DNA of 64,000 bases, taken from Entrophospora sp. SA101 (taxonomy: Eukaryota; Glomeromycota; Glomeromycetes; Entrophosporales; Entrophosporaceae). Both the position numbers and the translations under genes were made by a program. Within the stretch, counting starts at the first letter, position 1. Every line of letters begins with the position of its first letter. Positions 24,130 through 35,511 of the stretch are shown piece after piece. The notes under the pieces are model-generated. The model made no database searches and was not told the origin of the DNA. It saw only the letters and a program-made list of their open reading frames with translations. The stretch spans positions 1-64,000 of the forward strand of contig CAUDNR010004136.1 of NCBI GenBank assembly GCA_958430865.1, read 5' to 3'.

Positions 24130-24960
24130 TCATTGATTTTCAATGATTATAGTATTATCATTGATATTGTTGTCATTATCATTGTTATTATTATTACTTT
24201 GATTTATTACAATCAATTCAATTGGATTATTATCCACTATGTGTTTATTGCAATGACTATCAGTTTTTTGCTCTGAAACATGAAAAATTATATTTAAAGA
24301 CAACGTCATTATAAATGATGTTGTGGTTATCCAGCTCATTACAATTGCCACAAAATAAGTACTACACCATTTCCAGTAAAAATGTTGTACTAATGAAACA
24401 TCATAACCCATTGCTTCGCATGATAATTTTTTGTCTCCCATATACATTGGATAAAGATTTGTTATGCCTATTATTGTTTTTTAAATAAATAAAAGGTAGA
24501 TTAGTTGTTGTGATAAAGTTTAAATCAAAAACAATTGTAGAGATTAAACATCTATATGTATTATCTTTCTACCTGATGTAATCCATGATATTGTAAGAAA
24601 TCTAAAAATCAAAATTTATTAAATATCAAGTTACTGAATAATCTAGTCGCTAAAGTCATCTTTAATAACAAAATGGTTGAATAAACAACTTACATATCAA
24701 TCAATAATAAATTTGGACCTCTATTGGCAATTTTCTTAAAAAATATAAAACAATAAAATAATGCAGCCAATGTCAACAATATTACCACATAATACCATAT
24801 TTTTATTTCTCCATTATACCTAAAAAATAAAATTAATTTTGATTAATTGTGACTATAATTGCAATGATAATATACTTTTCACTCACTTTTCATTACGTGA
24901 AAAATAAATTGATATTGATGCATCTTGTTTTAGTAATTCATGTAGAAATGACATGAACAT
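24130..24960 (-). CDS. Small multi-pass membrane protein, MARVEL-like
   Basis: Four exons, 24887-24960, 24694-24819, 24573-24601 and 24130-24467, join phase-correctly to 188 residues. Membrane segments: WYYVVILLTLAALFYCFIFF (about 33-52), a second around IDIFLTISWITSGITN (about 65-80), and a third, YFVAIVMSWITTTSFIMTLS (about 112-131). The layout, with a conserved Trp-Ile after a helix and a Cys-bearing loop before the last helix, recalls fungal MARVEL-domain proteins, but one expected helix is not evident. A hydrophilic tail with an Asn/Asp run follows. There may be an extra upstream exon. Confidence 0.6.
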
Positions 24961-25261
24961 AGTCAATTGGATTATTTCTAATTTAATTTGAATTTGACAA
25001 AGTATTTATTGAAGTAAAGAATATCAAGTTTAGTAATTGTTTGATATCAATTAAATTGCATATATATATATATACCTAGTGAAAAACATATTAAGACCAA
25101 TCCAAATTGAAAAACTCTTATTTTAAGCCAATATGATTTATTCTTGTAAAATTTCATTCTTGAAAAAGCGATAAAAGATAAAAGATAAAATCAAGGTCGA
25201 ACGTATTTGAAAAAATATGGGGAAAAGGTGATCATGCGATGTTGTATATAGATAAAAAAAT
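24961..25261. other. Upstream flank of the membrane-protein gene
   Basis: AT-rich, with an (AT)n tract at about 25060-25072 and a short GATAAAA triplicate at about 25168-25188. No ORF. Confidence 0.45.
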
Positions 25262-25382
25262 ATTTATATACATAGGCAACCCCGTTAATCCGAACCCCGT
25301 TAATCCGAAAACCCGTTAAAATGAATAATTTTTAAAACACCAAAGCCAAACATATGTAAATTACCCCGTTAATATGAATGTC
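25262..25382. repeat. Short CCCCGTTAATCCGAA tandem motif
   Basis: Two exact copies of ACCCCGTTAATCCGA at about 25269-25298, then two degenerate ones (AACCCGTTAAAATGAA, ACCCCGTTAATATGAA), just before the N gap. Such motifs are seen at ends of pogo/Tc-type elements; the rest is lost in the gap. Confidence 0.5.
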
Positions 25383-25388
25383 ACTAAT

Positions 25389-25398
25389 NNNNNNNNNN
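25389..25398. other. Assembly gap (10 N)
   Basis: Ten Ns. The length is probably nominal. It separates the CCCCGTTAATC motif block from a hAT transposase fragment. Confidence 0.99.
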
Positions 25399-25505
25399 CA
25401 GTTTCTGGCAATAAGCAATTCCGCACCTTACTGATTGTATTTCCAGCAACTGAGAAAGCACGTTCTGATGGAACATTGGTTGCTTTTATTGTAAGATAAA
25501 TCCCG
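25399..25505 (-). pseudogene. hAT transposase C-terminal fragment
   Basis: The minus strand reads TIKATNVPSERAFSVAGNTI followed by SKVRNCLLPET. This is the hallmark of the hAT C-terminal dimerisation domain (typically ..PSERVFS.AG...S..R..L.P). It is cut by the gap on its C-terminal side and fades out upstream into a minisatellite, so only about 35 residues remain. It is probably part of the element whose possible end lies at 26489. Confidence 0.8.
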
Positions 25506-26125
25506 TGCCATTAAGATAATTTCAAAAATCTTTTTTACAATTTGCCAAAAGACCATTTTTTACAATTCAAAAAATCTTTTTACAATTCACGCCAAAAGTG
25601 TATTTTTTTATTTAAATGATCTGTTAAGATAATTTCAAAAATCTTTTTTTACAATTCGCCAAAGACCATTTTTTACAATTCAAAAATCATGCCAAAAGTC
25701 TATTTTTTACAATTTAAATGATTTATTAGGATAATGTCAAAAGTCTTTTTTTACAATTCACGCCAAAAGTTTATTTTTTACAATTTAAATGATAATGTCA
25801 AAAGTCTTTTTTTTACAATTCGCCAAAAGACCATTTTTTACAATTCAAAAAATCTTTTTGCAATTCATGCCAAAAGTCTATTTTTTACAATTTAAATGAT
25901 AATGTCAAAAGTCTTTTTTTTACAATTCACCAAAAGACCATTTTTACAATTCATGCCATAAGTCTATTTTTTACAATTCTTTTTACAATTCATGCAAAAG
26001 TCCATTTTTTAAAATTAAAATGATTTATGTCAAAAGCCTTTTTGCAATTTGCCAAAGGTCCATTTTTTTTTAATACAATTCAAAAAAAACCATTTGCAAT
26101 TCGCTAAAAGACCATCTGTTAATAT
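25506..26125. repeat. Minisatellite of TTTTTTACAATTC / CCAAAAG units
   Basis: Some 600 bp of shuffled units combining TTTTTTACAATTC, (G/A/T)CCAAAAG(ACC/TCT) and AATGAT. Period is irregular, roughly 30 bp within a higher-order block of about 100 bp. It occupies the place where the upstream body of the hAT transposase should be. Confidence 0.85.
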
Positions 26126-26394
26126 TAATTAAATTTATTTGAGGTCAAAACCACTTCGCCATATCGGGATATTTTAATATCCGTTTTTGTCATTTTCATT
26201 TACCTTCCTTCATTCCTATTGGTCAATTTAGTAATTGGCAAAACAAAAATAATCATCAACATTAAATATGGACAATGACTAGATAGTACATAGACTGTTT
26301 TCATATTAGGAAGTAATACCCTTAAAGAAAATTTTATATGTAGTGAAAATTTTCAAAGAAAATTAGTTTTGACAATAATATTTTGTGTTACATC

Positions 26395-26491
26395 TATTTT
26401 GGAACTGGTTCCAAGAACCAGTTCGAACGGTTCGGTTCGGTTCTATTGTTACCAGTTCCATGGAACCAGAACTGAACCGCCCCATCCCTAC
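26395..26491. mobile_element. Probable hAT terminal region
   Basis: Contains GGTTCGGTTCGGTTC, inverted GGAACCAG/CTGGTTCC motifs, and ends in GGGCGG-complement CCGCCCCATCCCTA. Read outward this starts TAGGGATGGGGCGG, typical of hAT ends. The other end is not visible, and no 8-bp target duplication could be paired. Confidence 0.5.
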
Positions 26492-26576
26492 AGTCACAGG
26501 ACATTTCCCGCCGATCTATAGGGGGTTGCAAAACATAGTAAAATTTGGATGATCTGCATCATAGTAAAATTCGAAT

Positions 26577-27065
26577 TTACATAGTAAAATTTTGTAATCA
26601 AATGTCTTCACACCCTCATTTGATACCCTTGCTGTGTAGCAATCACCACCAAATTTGAGATATAATTTCTTTATCATATATATCTACTTTATGAAAAATC
26701 TTAAGGCGGGTTATTAATAAAACCGAAAATAATCTGACCCTCAAAGTCAAATTTTGCCTTTATATTCATATGCGTAAAATTTTGTTAGACGCGTCCAATT
26801 GCAAGTATAAGCAGAAATAAATGTCCAAATATTACATTATTATGAATATTTACAGATTTTTGATCACTTAGGTATGTCTTTTATAGTAAAATCATTTATT
26901 TTAAAAGTAAATATAATAAATAAATAGATTTTAAAATTTTTCTTTACCTATATACATAAATAATGATTAGAAGCAACAATGATGATTAAATTAAAAGGTG
27001 TTTTGTCTCTCTCAGACTTTATTCATTTAATTATTTATCATAGTGATGTTATTAAATACAAGTTA
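26577..27065. repeat. Outer inverted repeat, left (pairs with 34995-35392)
   Basis: Reverse complement of much of 34995-35392. Shared landmarks include ATAGTAAAATTTTG at the tip, TTTGATACCCTTGCTGT, AACCGAAAATAATCTGACC, and TTGATCACTTAGGTATGTC against its inverted counterpart. A gene-free stretch (26126-26394) lies to its left. Confidence 0.8.
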
Positions 27066-27109
27066 AAATAAAAGAGAAATTTATATACATAAATAAATAA
27101 TAAACATAA

Positions 27110-27690
27110 CTATTGAATGATTGATAAAACGTTTGTTAGTATATTTTGTTCATAGATCTTGTCCTTAATGCTTACTTCGATCACTCTTGTATAAATTATA
27201 AACATTCATTAGTATGCTTTTTTGTTCATAGATCTCGTCCTTAATGCTTACTTCAATCACTCCTATATAAACTATTGAATAATTGATAAACATTCGTTAG
27301 CATGTTTTTTTGTTCATAGTTCTTGTCCTTAATGCTTACTTCGATCACTCCTATACAAACTATTGAATAATTGATAAAACGTTTGTTAGTATATTTTGTT
27401 AATAGATCTTGTCCTTAATGCTTACTTCGATCACTCCTATACAAACTATTGAATAATTGATAAAATGTTTGTTAGTGTTTTGTTCATAGATCTTGTCCTT
27501 AATGCTTACTTCGATCACTCCTATACAAACTATTGGATAATTGATAAAATGTTTGTTAGTATATTTTGTTCATATATCTTGTCCTTAATGTTTACTTCGA
27601 TTACTCCTATACATTGAATAATTGATAAAATGTTTGTTAAAATATTTTGATCATATATCTTGTCCTTAATGCTTACTTCGATTACTCATA
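27110..27690. repeat. Minisatellite array inside the left inverted arm
   Basis: Seven units of about 85 bp: TTGTTCATAGATCTTGTCC, TTAATGCTTACTTCGATCAC, TCCTATACAAACTATTGAAT, AATTGATAAAACGTTTGTTAG. It is the reverse complement of the units at 16990-18030 and 34740-34990. Confidence 0.88.
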
Positions 27691-27847
27691 TACAAACAGG
27701 ATCTTAATCTTTATTATCATCCTCAAAAAAGATGATCGTTGTCATCGTTTGCTATTTATTGCTGCTGATATTATTGTTTAATGTTGCTATAACAACTACT
27801 GATTGATGGATACTCATAATAATCATTAATGAAAATTTAATCAATAT

Positions 27848-28150
27848 AAAACAATCACTAATAAAATACCTTTTAGTTTTTGATGAATCCCATCTACATA
27901 CAATTCTTCATGACTATTAAAATTACTATAAAATAGTTTTTTGTGAATTTCTCTAAAACTTATTGACCAATACTCCCATAAAGTAATTAACATATGAAAG
28001 CTTAAAGTATTCTACACCTTTTCATTTACTATCAAGTCTTTTAAAGCGATATTGAGAAATAATCTGAGGTTTGAAGTGAAAAAGTAATACCGCTTTTGAA
28101 TAGCTGTGAATTCATGTAGAGAAGACCTTTCGATATGAAAGAGTATGATT
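27848..28150. repeat. Inner inverted repeat, left (pairs with 33040-33325)
   Basis: About 300 bp, clearly similar (roughly nine bases in ten by eye) to the reverse complement of 33040-33325. Landmarks are AATAAAATACCTTTTAGTTT, CATAAAGTAAT, TTTTAAAGCGATAT and GTAGAGAAGACCTTTCGATA. Confidence 0.85.
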
Positions 28151-28201
28151 TTATATATAAAAATTAATTTTTACAGTATATTAATGTGCACATATTAGGT
28201 T

Positions 28202-28414
28202 GTAATTTGCAATTGTTCACCTAATGCAAATGAAATGGTCTCAACACGTCGTTGGTGTGGAAATGATATTATAATTTGGCAATATCCGTTAGTGAAAAAT
28301 TTAACCACTTTGGGTGTCGTATCTTGTATTTTTTTCTCTTGAACCTGATGGAGAAGATATTGTCACAGGGCAGGTGGTGATGATAACACGTTGAGATTCC
28401 GGGTCCTACATTGA
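28202..28414 (+). pseudogene. Cdc20/Cdh1 (Fizzy) WD40 fragment, broken
   Basis: Plus-strand codons read VICNCSPNANEMVSTRRW, then GNDIIIWQYPLVKNLTTLG, matching the last WD40 repeats of Fizzy-family APC/C activators (typical: NEIVSTHG...IIVWKYP...ATLTGH). After a gap and a frame change come PDGEDIVTG and then GGDDNTLRFRVLH before a stop, parallel to the family's SPDGQTIVTGAGDETLRFW. The segment for the final propeller blade is shortened and frameshifted, so this is a dead fragment. It lies between the left inverted repeat and VPS1. Confidence 0.75.
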
Positions 28415-28424
28415 AATTAGATAG

Positions 28425-28736
28425 TTTGATTCACTGAATTGGTGATTTAATATGATTGTTTTATTTTAAAATTTATTTAACACATTTATAATAACCTCTT
28501 CTTTAATTAACTACAATTTATATAGTGGAATATTAAAAAGTAATTTCTATTTTTTTCCTTTTTATTATTTAAAAATATTCAAACTAAAATATAATGGTAA
28601 TAATAATAATAATACTGAATAAATAAACACAAGCAAATAAATTTATATAAATAATTTAAATGAATTAAGTATTCATGCGCATTCATCTATCCCCATCTAT
28701 TCATTTTCTTAAATTACAATTTTTATATATATAATA
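28425..28736. other. 3' flank of VPS1
   Basis: AT-rich, no ORF; an (AAT)n tract at about 28599-28612. Confidence 0.5.
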
Positions 28737-30052
28737 TTAAACAGCAGATACAATCTATAAATATTAGGAATATTATTAAGATAAATGCGTGCATAATTTC
28801 ATAAATAAATAAATACATAAATAGAATATTTTATATTAATTACCTCGTCAGCCTTTTGTAAAGCTTCAATCATTTTTTTACATTCTTTTCTTCGTTGTAC
28901 AGTGAATTCGCTCTCCTTGAGCAGTTCATCTAAAATATCAGATTTATATAATTCTTGTAATAGTTCACGCTGAAGTTCCTCTTTAGCATATGAAACAAGA
29001 TTGAGCATGATTGCTTTTGGTACCATGTCAACAATAGTTTTCTTTACAATTTCATAATATGATTTGATAAGTAGTTCTAAAAATATTATATTAATAATAA
29101 CGTTATTTTTATTGCTGATAGTGTTTCACGAAATAATTATAATAAATAACAAATTTTTATATTCTTCTTACTGATCACTTCGGTTTCGATATTCTCTCTT
29201 TCAGATAAATGTCCAGAGGCTTTTAAAACTGCTGGAGGCTATCAAACAAAGACAGAAAAAATATCAAACAAAATATTATAAATAATTATTATTGTTAATC
29301 ACAATTCAAATGTCAATTAATATTTTAATACGTACAGCTTCTAAGACGCCGGGTTTCTTTTTTTTAGTACCAGCGAAAAAACTTCCAAAGAATCCAGCAT
29401 TTGATTCCTCGGGATCGACATTTGTTAATGGATTTGTCAAATTGGAGATACTTCCACGTCCATTCTTTCCATCAATTGGTGGTGGTTTTGGATTAAATTT
29501 TTCATGAACTATAGCCGTGGCTTTATGACCATTAATAAATTCAGGGTGTGCTGTATTAATATAACAAGATTCCATTCTATTGTTATTGTAAAGTAAAAGT
29601 GAATTAATTATGGTTGCATAAATTACAAATCATATATACATTATATATAGGTGATATAAATATAAACACATACGCTACAAGATCTTTTACTAATTTGTTT
29701 GTTGGTATCAAGGCTTTTTTATAAAAATTAATAACTACACCATTGAATTTTTCTTTTAAACCGGGAAACCTTTTAAATAACTTATATATATATATATATA
29801 TATTAATATTTACATCTATAATTCGTATTTTTTAAACATATAAATAAAGATAAAAATGTGTGTTTATTAATATATATATAAATAATATTTACCGGTTTTT
29901 GTAATAATTGCGTTAATATTTTCACCAATTCATCATAAATTAATGTTACACATTTCAAACTTGGATCTTCGAGACGTTTAATTTGTTGTTTTATTATAAC
30001 ATCAAATGCAATTGCTGAAACAAATAATGCTGGAGATGATCCCTATATAAGC

Positions 30053-30088
<36 letters not shown>

Positions 30089-31849
30089 TTGTGCATGTGC
30101 AATAATAATAATATGCATTTTTTAAATATTTCTTAAATGAGTGCATGAGTTAGAAGCTTACCGAAGAATTGAAAAGTATAGTTCTGATATCAGCATCTTT
30201 TATTTGTTCGAATGGATCAATAGATTTTATACCATTGGCAAACACTTCATGAAACACAAAACCTATACGAGCACCACCAGACAATTCAAATGATGACAAT
30301 TCATTGGAATTACCGTCGATAACTGTACGAAATTCTGTGCAAAATTCCGTGATGATATTAAGAACTAGGCTTGGATTGTCATCGATTAACGGATCTCCTA
30401 GAGATCCCAATTCTGTTCTATATTTCACTAAGGCACCTTGAATTTTGGCTTTAATTTCTGGAAGCGTGTTTTTAATATGATGCATCAGTATCTAATAATG
30501 ATAATAATAATAAAGTGATTAATTGATGCAATTATTTTATTAATAATGTAATTAATTATTCATTATCGATATGAATGAATAATTGATTAATGTTACCTAC
30601 CATATTTAATTTTCTGGCAAGAAAAGGTGTTCCACAATATTGAGCTTTACTTTTGTAGGAAGGATGATCTTCAAAAAATAAACGCTCGGCCTCTAGCGCA
30701 GTATTTATCGTTTTTTTGTTTTCAATATCTCTTTGACCTCTATTTACAACTGGTACATAACCAAGCCTTAATGGAATAATTCTTCCCGCCAATATATCTA
30801 CAACATCTGTCCCTTTATCCCTATATAGTGTTAGGAATAATTTGATGCGATTAATTGATTAAATTACGTGTGTGGTTAATTGAGTATGATATATGTGATA
30901 ACTTACATAAGATCAATTTTTGTAAGAACTCCAATTGTACGTGATCCTAATCGATAACGTAAAAGTAATAATAAAGTTCATTATTATTGATATTATGATA
31001 TTATTATTACTATAGTTGATTTTTTTTTAAAAAAAATTACCTTCAGGATCAACTTCACGAGCCATTTTCAAACCATCTGAATTGGCCAAATCAGTATTTG
31101 CAGCGGTTACGGCAAGAATAATAGAATTAGGTTTAGTTATATACTTCAAGATCATATCACGAATTTGTTTCTCGATGTCTACTGGTTGATCTCCAACAGG
31201 GACCTTGACAAAAAGGAAATTTAATAAAAATTCATTATTAATTAGTTTTATAACTAAAAAAATAAATATTTTCACGATTTGATTGATTGATAAATACCTT
31301 TGTGAGTCCTGGTAAATCCACTAATGTTAATGTAAGAACATTTGGTGAATATACTTGAAGAGTGATTGGTAATGATGAAATTCCTATAATTATATATAAT
31401 ATTTTTTAAAAATTTTCTTTTTGAATAAATCATTCTATAGGCAAAAAAAAACCTCGCTATATTTCATAATTTAATATACAAACCAGCATTTTGACCAGTT
31501 TTTGCATCAGTATCACGAACAATTTCATCACGAATTTTATTAAAATCATAAAATTTTTCACCAGGAATATGTAAGAATTCACCCCACTCTTCCGGATTTG
31601 ATTCATTTTTTTTACTTGAATCTTTTTTATCCGATGATTTACTATCTTTTCTAAGTGGTTCTTTTTTGGTAACGGGTTCTAAATAAATAAATCAATGAAT
31701 GAATGGATTAATGAATTAATTACTTGTATGAATGAATAAATTAATCAATCAATATCATTTACCTGGAGTATCAGTTTTTTCTTTAGATGATGGACGATTA
31801 ATAAGTTGTAAAACCTAAAAATAATTTCAATAATAATAATAATAATTTC

Positions 31850-31927
<78 letters not shown>

Positions 31928-32377
31928 TATAATTATAATTATAATTATAATTATATTATAAATAAAAAATTATTGTTGTTGTTATTTATCATATTATAAA
32001 TTATAAATAATTAATCTTCAATCTTTCACTAACCAATGGCCTTCTAGTAACAATTCCTGTGCCTCTTGGCAAGAAATCTCTACCAACAATATTTTCAAGT
32101 ACGGAACTTTTACCACTTGATTGAGAGCCAATGACTACAATTTGTGGCAAGTCAACAGGGTTCTGAACTCCAACAGTAGCAAAAGCATCTTGTAACTTGT
32201 TAACTATTATTAAATAACATTGTTATTATTGTAAAATTATAAATTGTAAAATACATTCAATGCAATTAAAATAGACCAATTAAAAAGAATTCATTTGTGT
32301 AAATTTAAACATATTTTAATCAATGTTACTTGAGCATTAATTTTTTATTCACCTGTTTTGATTAATGCAGTATCCAT
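28737..32377 (-). CDS. VPS1: Dynamin-like GTPase Vps1
   Basis: Fifteen exons join in frame to 698 residues (yeast Vps1 is about 700): 32353-32377, 32034-32203, 31763-31814, 31484-31678, 31298-31383, 31041-31203, 30907-30946, 30601-30820, 30162-30491, 29893-30042, 29674-29780, 29336-29576, 29172-29238, 28844-29076 and 28737-28754. GTPase motifs: P-loop GSQSSGKSS, switch-I region [10 protein letters not shown]3 DLPG, G4 TKID. Stalk and GED follow, with no PH or Pro-rich domain, as expected for Vps1. A Lys/Ser-rich insert sits after RPSSKEK. The protein drives membrane fission at Golgi/endosome, vacuole and peroxisome. The last exon has five codons plus stop. All junctions are GT-AG. Confidence 0.96.
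31845..31960. repeat. (AAT)n / (AATTAT)n microsatellite in a VPS1 intron
   Basis: A pure AAT run of more than 20 units followed by TTATAA repeats, inside the intron between exons 2 and 3. Another microsatellite, (GT)n at about 30057-30085, sits in the intron between exons 9 and 10. Confidence 0.9.
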
Positions 32378-33039
32378 CTCTATTTTAAATAATTATATTT
32401 TTTTTCAGTAAGTAGTATAATAGAATAGAATATTAATATGATATGTAATTTATTTTTATTGGTTGATAAAATCATAAAATCAACAATATTATGTAGATCA
32501 ATGGACAAAATTTAGCAGAAGCGCACTTTCATGTATTGGTAAAAAATTTACACTGTTTTTATTATTAAAAGACTGCTATCAACAAAAAGAATAACCAACA
32601 TTGTATATTATGCTTCAGACCCTAAATCATTCAAAAATTTGGGAGATATTCGTTATTTTATAAGTATGAACAACGCGTAAAATTTTCGACACTAGTAAAC
32701 TTTAGGAAATTTTGGCCAACAATAAAAGTCGGTTGTATGATTAATGTTCATTTTGCTTATAAAGGAAAAACCAGTTACCAAAATAGAATATTATGCATCT
32801 TACAACAATATGTTTCTTTAGTAGCAGTAATGAAACAGAAAATCCGTTGCACATAATAATAAAAAAAGCAAATTATATTCTGTGCTTTTCCTAATAACTA
32901 ATAAAAAAATTAATAACAACCTCTTCGTTGTCACGTCCAATGTGAAGGAATTAATATCTCGTTATTTTAATAAACTCGAATTTCGTTGTTAGAGTAAAAT
33001 GAAAGTACTCCATTAAAGTTTTTTAATGAATACTCTTTC
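32378..33039. other. 5' flank of VPS1
   Basis: No ORF or repeat recognised. It presumably holds the VPS1 promoter. It ends where the inner inverted repeat begins. Confidence 0.5.
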
Positions 33040-33325
33040 ATATCGAAAGGTCTTCTCTACATGAATTCAAAGTTATTCAAAAACGGTATTACTTTTTCAT
33101 TTCAAAGTTCAGATTATTTCTCGATATCGCTTTAAAAGACTTGATATTAAATGAGAAGGTGTAGAATAATTTAGGCTTCATATAGTCATTACTTTATGGG
33201 GGTATTTGTTAATAAGTTTTAGAGAGTTTCACGAAAAACTATTTTATAGAAATTTAATAGTCATTGAAGAATTTTATGATGGGATTCAGCAAAAACTAAA
33301 AGGTATTTTATTAGTGATTGTTTTA
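33040..33325. repeat. Inner inverted repeat, right (pairs with 27848-28150)
   Basis: Inverted partner of the left inner repeat. The two copies face each other across VPS1 and the Cdc20-like relic, about 4.9 kb apart. Confidence 0.85.
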
Positions 33326-33384
33326 CATTTCTGAATTTATATCGATTAAAATTAAATAATAAATAAAATGTATAAATTGTCTTT

Positions 33385-34300
33385 TTTAACACTCAATTCG
33401 ATCAAACCCGCCTATATAATTATTGAATAATTGATAAGCATTTGTTTTGCAAACTTCATAAATCTTGACTAACATTTACTTCGATCAAACCCGCCTATAT
33501 AATTATTGAATGATTCGTTTTGTAAGCTTCGTAGATCTTGACTAATGCACAATTCGATCAAACTCACATATATAATTATCGAATAATTGATAATAATAAT
33601 ACGTTAATTAAACATATTTTACAAACAGCTTCGTAGATCTCGACTTTAAGACTTAGTTTGGTCAAACCCGTCTATATAATTATTGAATAATTGATAAACA
33701 TTCGTTTTTCAAGCTTCATAAATCTTGACTAACACTTACTTTGATCAAACCCGCATATATAATTATTGAATTCGTTTTGCAAGCTTCGTAGATCTTGATT
33801 AACGCTTACTTCGATCAAACCCGCCTATATAATTATTGAATGATTCGTTTTGTAAGCTTCGTAGATCTTGACTAACGCACAATTCGATCAAACCCGCCTA
33901 TACAATTATCGAATAATTGATAATAATAAAACGTTATTTAAATATATTTTACAGACAGCTTCGTAGATCTCAACTTTAAGACTTACTTTGATCAAACCCG
34001 CCTATAATAATAAATATTCATTTTGGTAACTTGATTTGGAAATTGATCTTGACTTTAACACTTACTTTGACCAAGCCTGCCTATATAATTATTTGAATAA
34101 TTGATAAAGCGCTCATTAATACATTTTACAAACAGCTTCATAGATCTTGACTTTTAGCACTCACTTCGATACAAGCTATTCAATAATTGATGAAACATTC
34201 ATTTGCAAAACCTAATAATTGATAAACGTTTATCAGTATATTTTACAAACTTGCTTTGGAAGCTTCGTATGTCGTCGTCATACATCTTGTATTTAATAGT
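33385..34300. repeat. Minisatellite array (CGATCAAACCCGCCTATATA type), second locus
   Basis: About ten units of the same type and orientation as the array at 15830-16570, including GCTTCGTAGATCTTGAC spacers. It leads directly into core 2, repeating the array-then-core order of the 16-kb locus. Confidence 0.88.
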
Positions 34301-34309
34301 CTACTTTTT

Positions 34310-34640
34310 CTATTGAATTTTTTTTTTTTAGATTACACAATAAAAATTATGGAATAGAATTTATCCAATGAATGTTGTAAAGTGGTTGGTATCCCATATT
34401 TTGCACAACTTGAAAAAAAGTTGATATGTAGGTCATAGAATTGTATAATAGTGAAAAGTCATTCAATGATGAAGTACCAGATAAGGTCCCCTGTGTCCGG
34501 CTCCCTTGGGTGTAATGCCCTCACTTTGGACCGGCTGTAAAGTCCCGCGTGGCGGTGGGTGGAACTCACGTGAGTGGCTCATGAAGGGTGTATTGACCCT
34601 TCGTGACATGACCCCTCTTTTTGTTGATTTTATTATTTAT
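34310..34640. other. GC-richer core between inverted arrays (core 2)
   Basis: Closely similar to 16600-16920. Shared blocks include GGTATCCCATATTTTGCACA, TGTGTCCGGCTCCCTT and TTTGGACCGGCTGTAAAGTC. Hairpin GAAGGGT (34583-34589) with ACCCTTC (34596-34602) is longer here than in core 1; CTCACGTGAG (34565-34574) is a perfect palindrome. No ORF. Confidence 0.65.
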
Positions 34641-34739
34641 TTTATAAAATTCGCTAATTGATTTGATTGGTTAAATTCGTAATATACGAAGATCCATCAA
34701 TCAATAATAATAATATTATAATTAGTAGCAACGACAAAC

Positions 34740-34990
34740 AATGAAGTAAACTATAAGGACAAGATTTATGAAGCTCGCAAAATATTCTATTGAACATTTT
34801 ATCAATTATTCAATAGTTTGTGCAGGAGAGATCGAAGTAAGCTTTAAGGGCAAGATCTATGAACAAAATATACTAACGAACGTTTTATTCAATTATTCAA
34901 TAATTTGTATAAGCGTCAAGGACAAGATCTATGAAGCTTGCAAAGTAAGTTTTACAAAAGTGAACGTTTTATCAATCATTCAATAATTAT
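34740..34990. repeat. Short minisatellite array (AGGACAAGATCTATGAA type)
   Basis: Three units, the inverted counterpart of the array before core 2 and the same type as 16990-18030. An open frame across it (34768-34986) is an accident of the repeat. Confidence 0.8.
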
Positions 34991-34994
34991 ATTT

Positions 34995-35392
34995 ATTATT
35001 TATTGATGTATATAAACACCTTTTAATTTAATCAATATTGTTACTTGTTAATTATTCCAATCATTATTTATGTATATAGGTAAAGAAAAAATTTTAATAT
35101 CTATTTATTTATTATATTTACTATAAAAGACATACCTAAGCAATCAAAAAAATCAGTAAATATTCATAATAATGTAATATTTGGATATTTATTCTACTTC
35201 TACTTGAAATTGGACACGCCAAATAAAATTTTACATATATGAATATAAAGACAAAATTTGACTTTGAAGGTCAGATTATTTTCGGTTTTATTAACAACCT
35301 GCTTTAAAATTTTTCTTAAAGCAGATACATATGGTAAAGAAGTTACAGCAAGGGTATCAAGAAGACATTCGATTATAAAATTTTACTATATA
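34995..35392. repeat. Outer inverted repeat, right (pairs with 26577-27065)
   Basis: Ends in GATTATAAAATTTTACTAT, the inverted form of the left tip. Together the outer repeats span about 8.8 kb and enclose VPS1. Confidence 0.8.
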
Positions 35393-35511
35393 CAATTGTG
35401 ATGTTAAATGATTCCTGAAATAGTACAAATGTTCACTTTGTTGGGTTTAAAAGAAACCATGTTATCACATACTATTATTGCATGTAAAATTTCCAACGCA
35501 ACAACTATAAT

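Noticed and set aside
34768..34986. 72-codon plus-strand frame
   Set aside because: It lies wholly within minisatellite units; its sequence is the repeat read in one frame.
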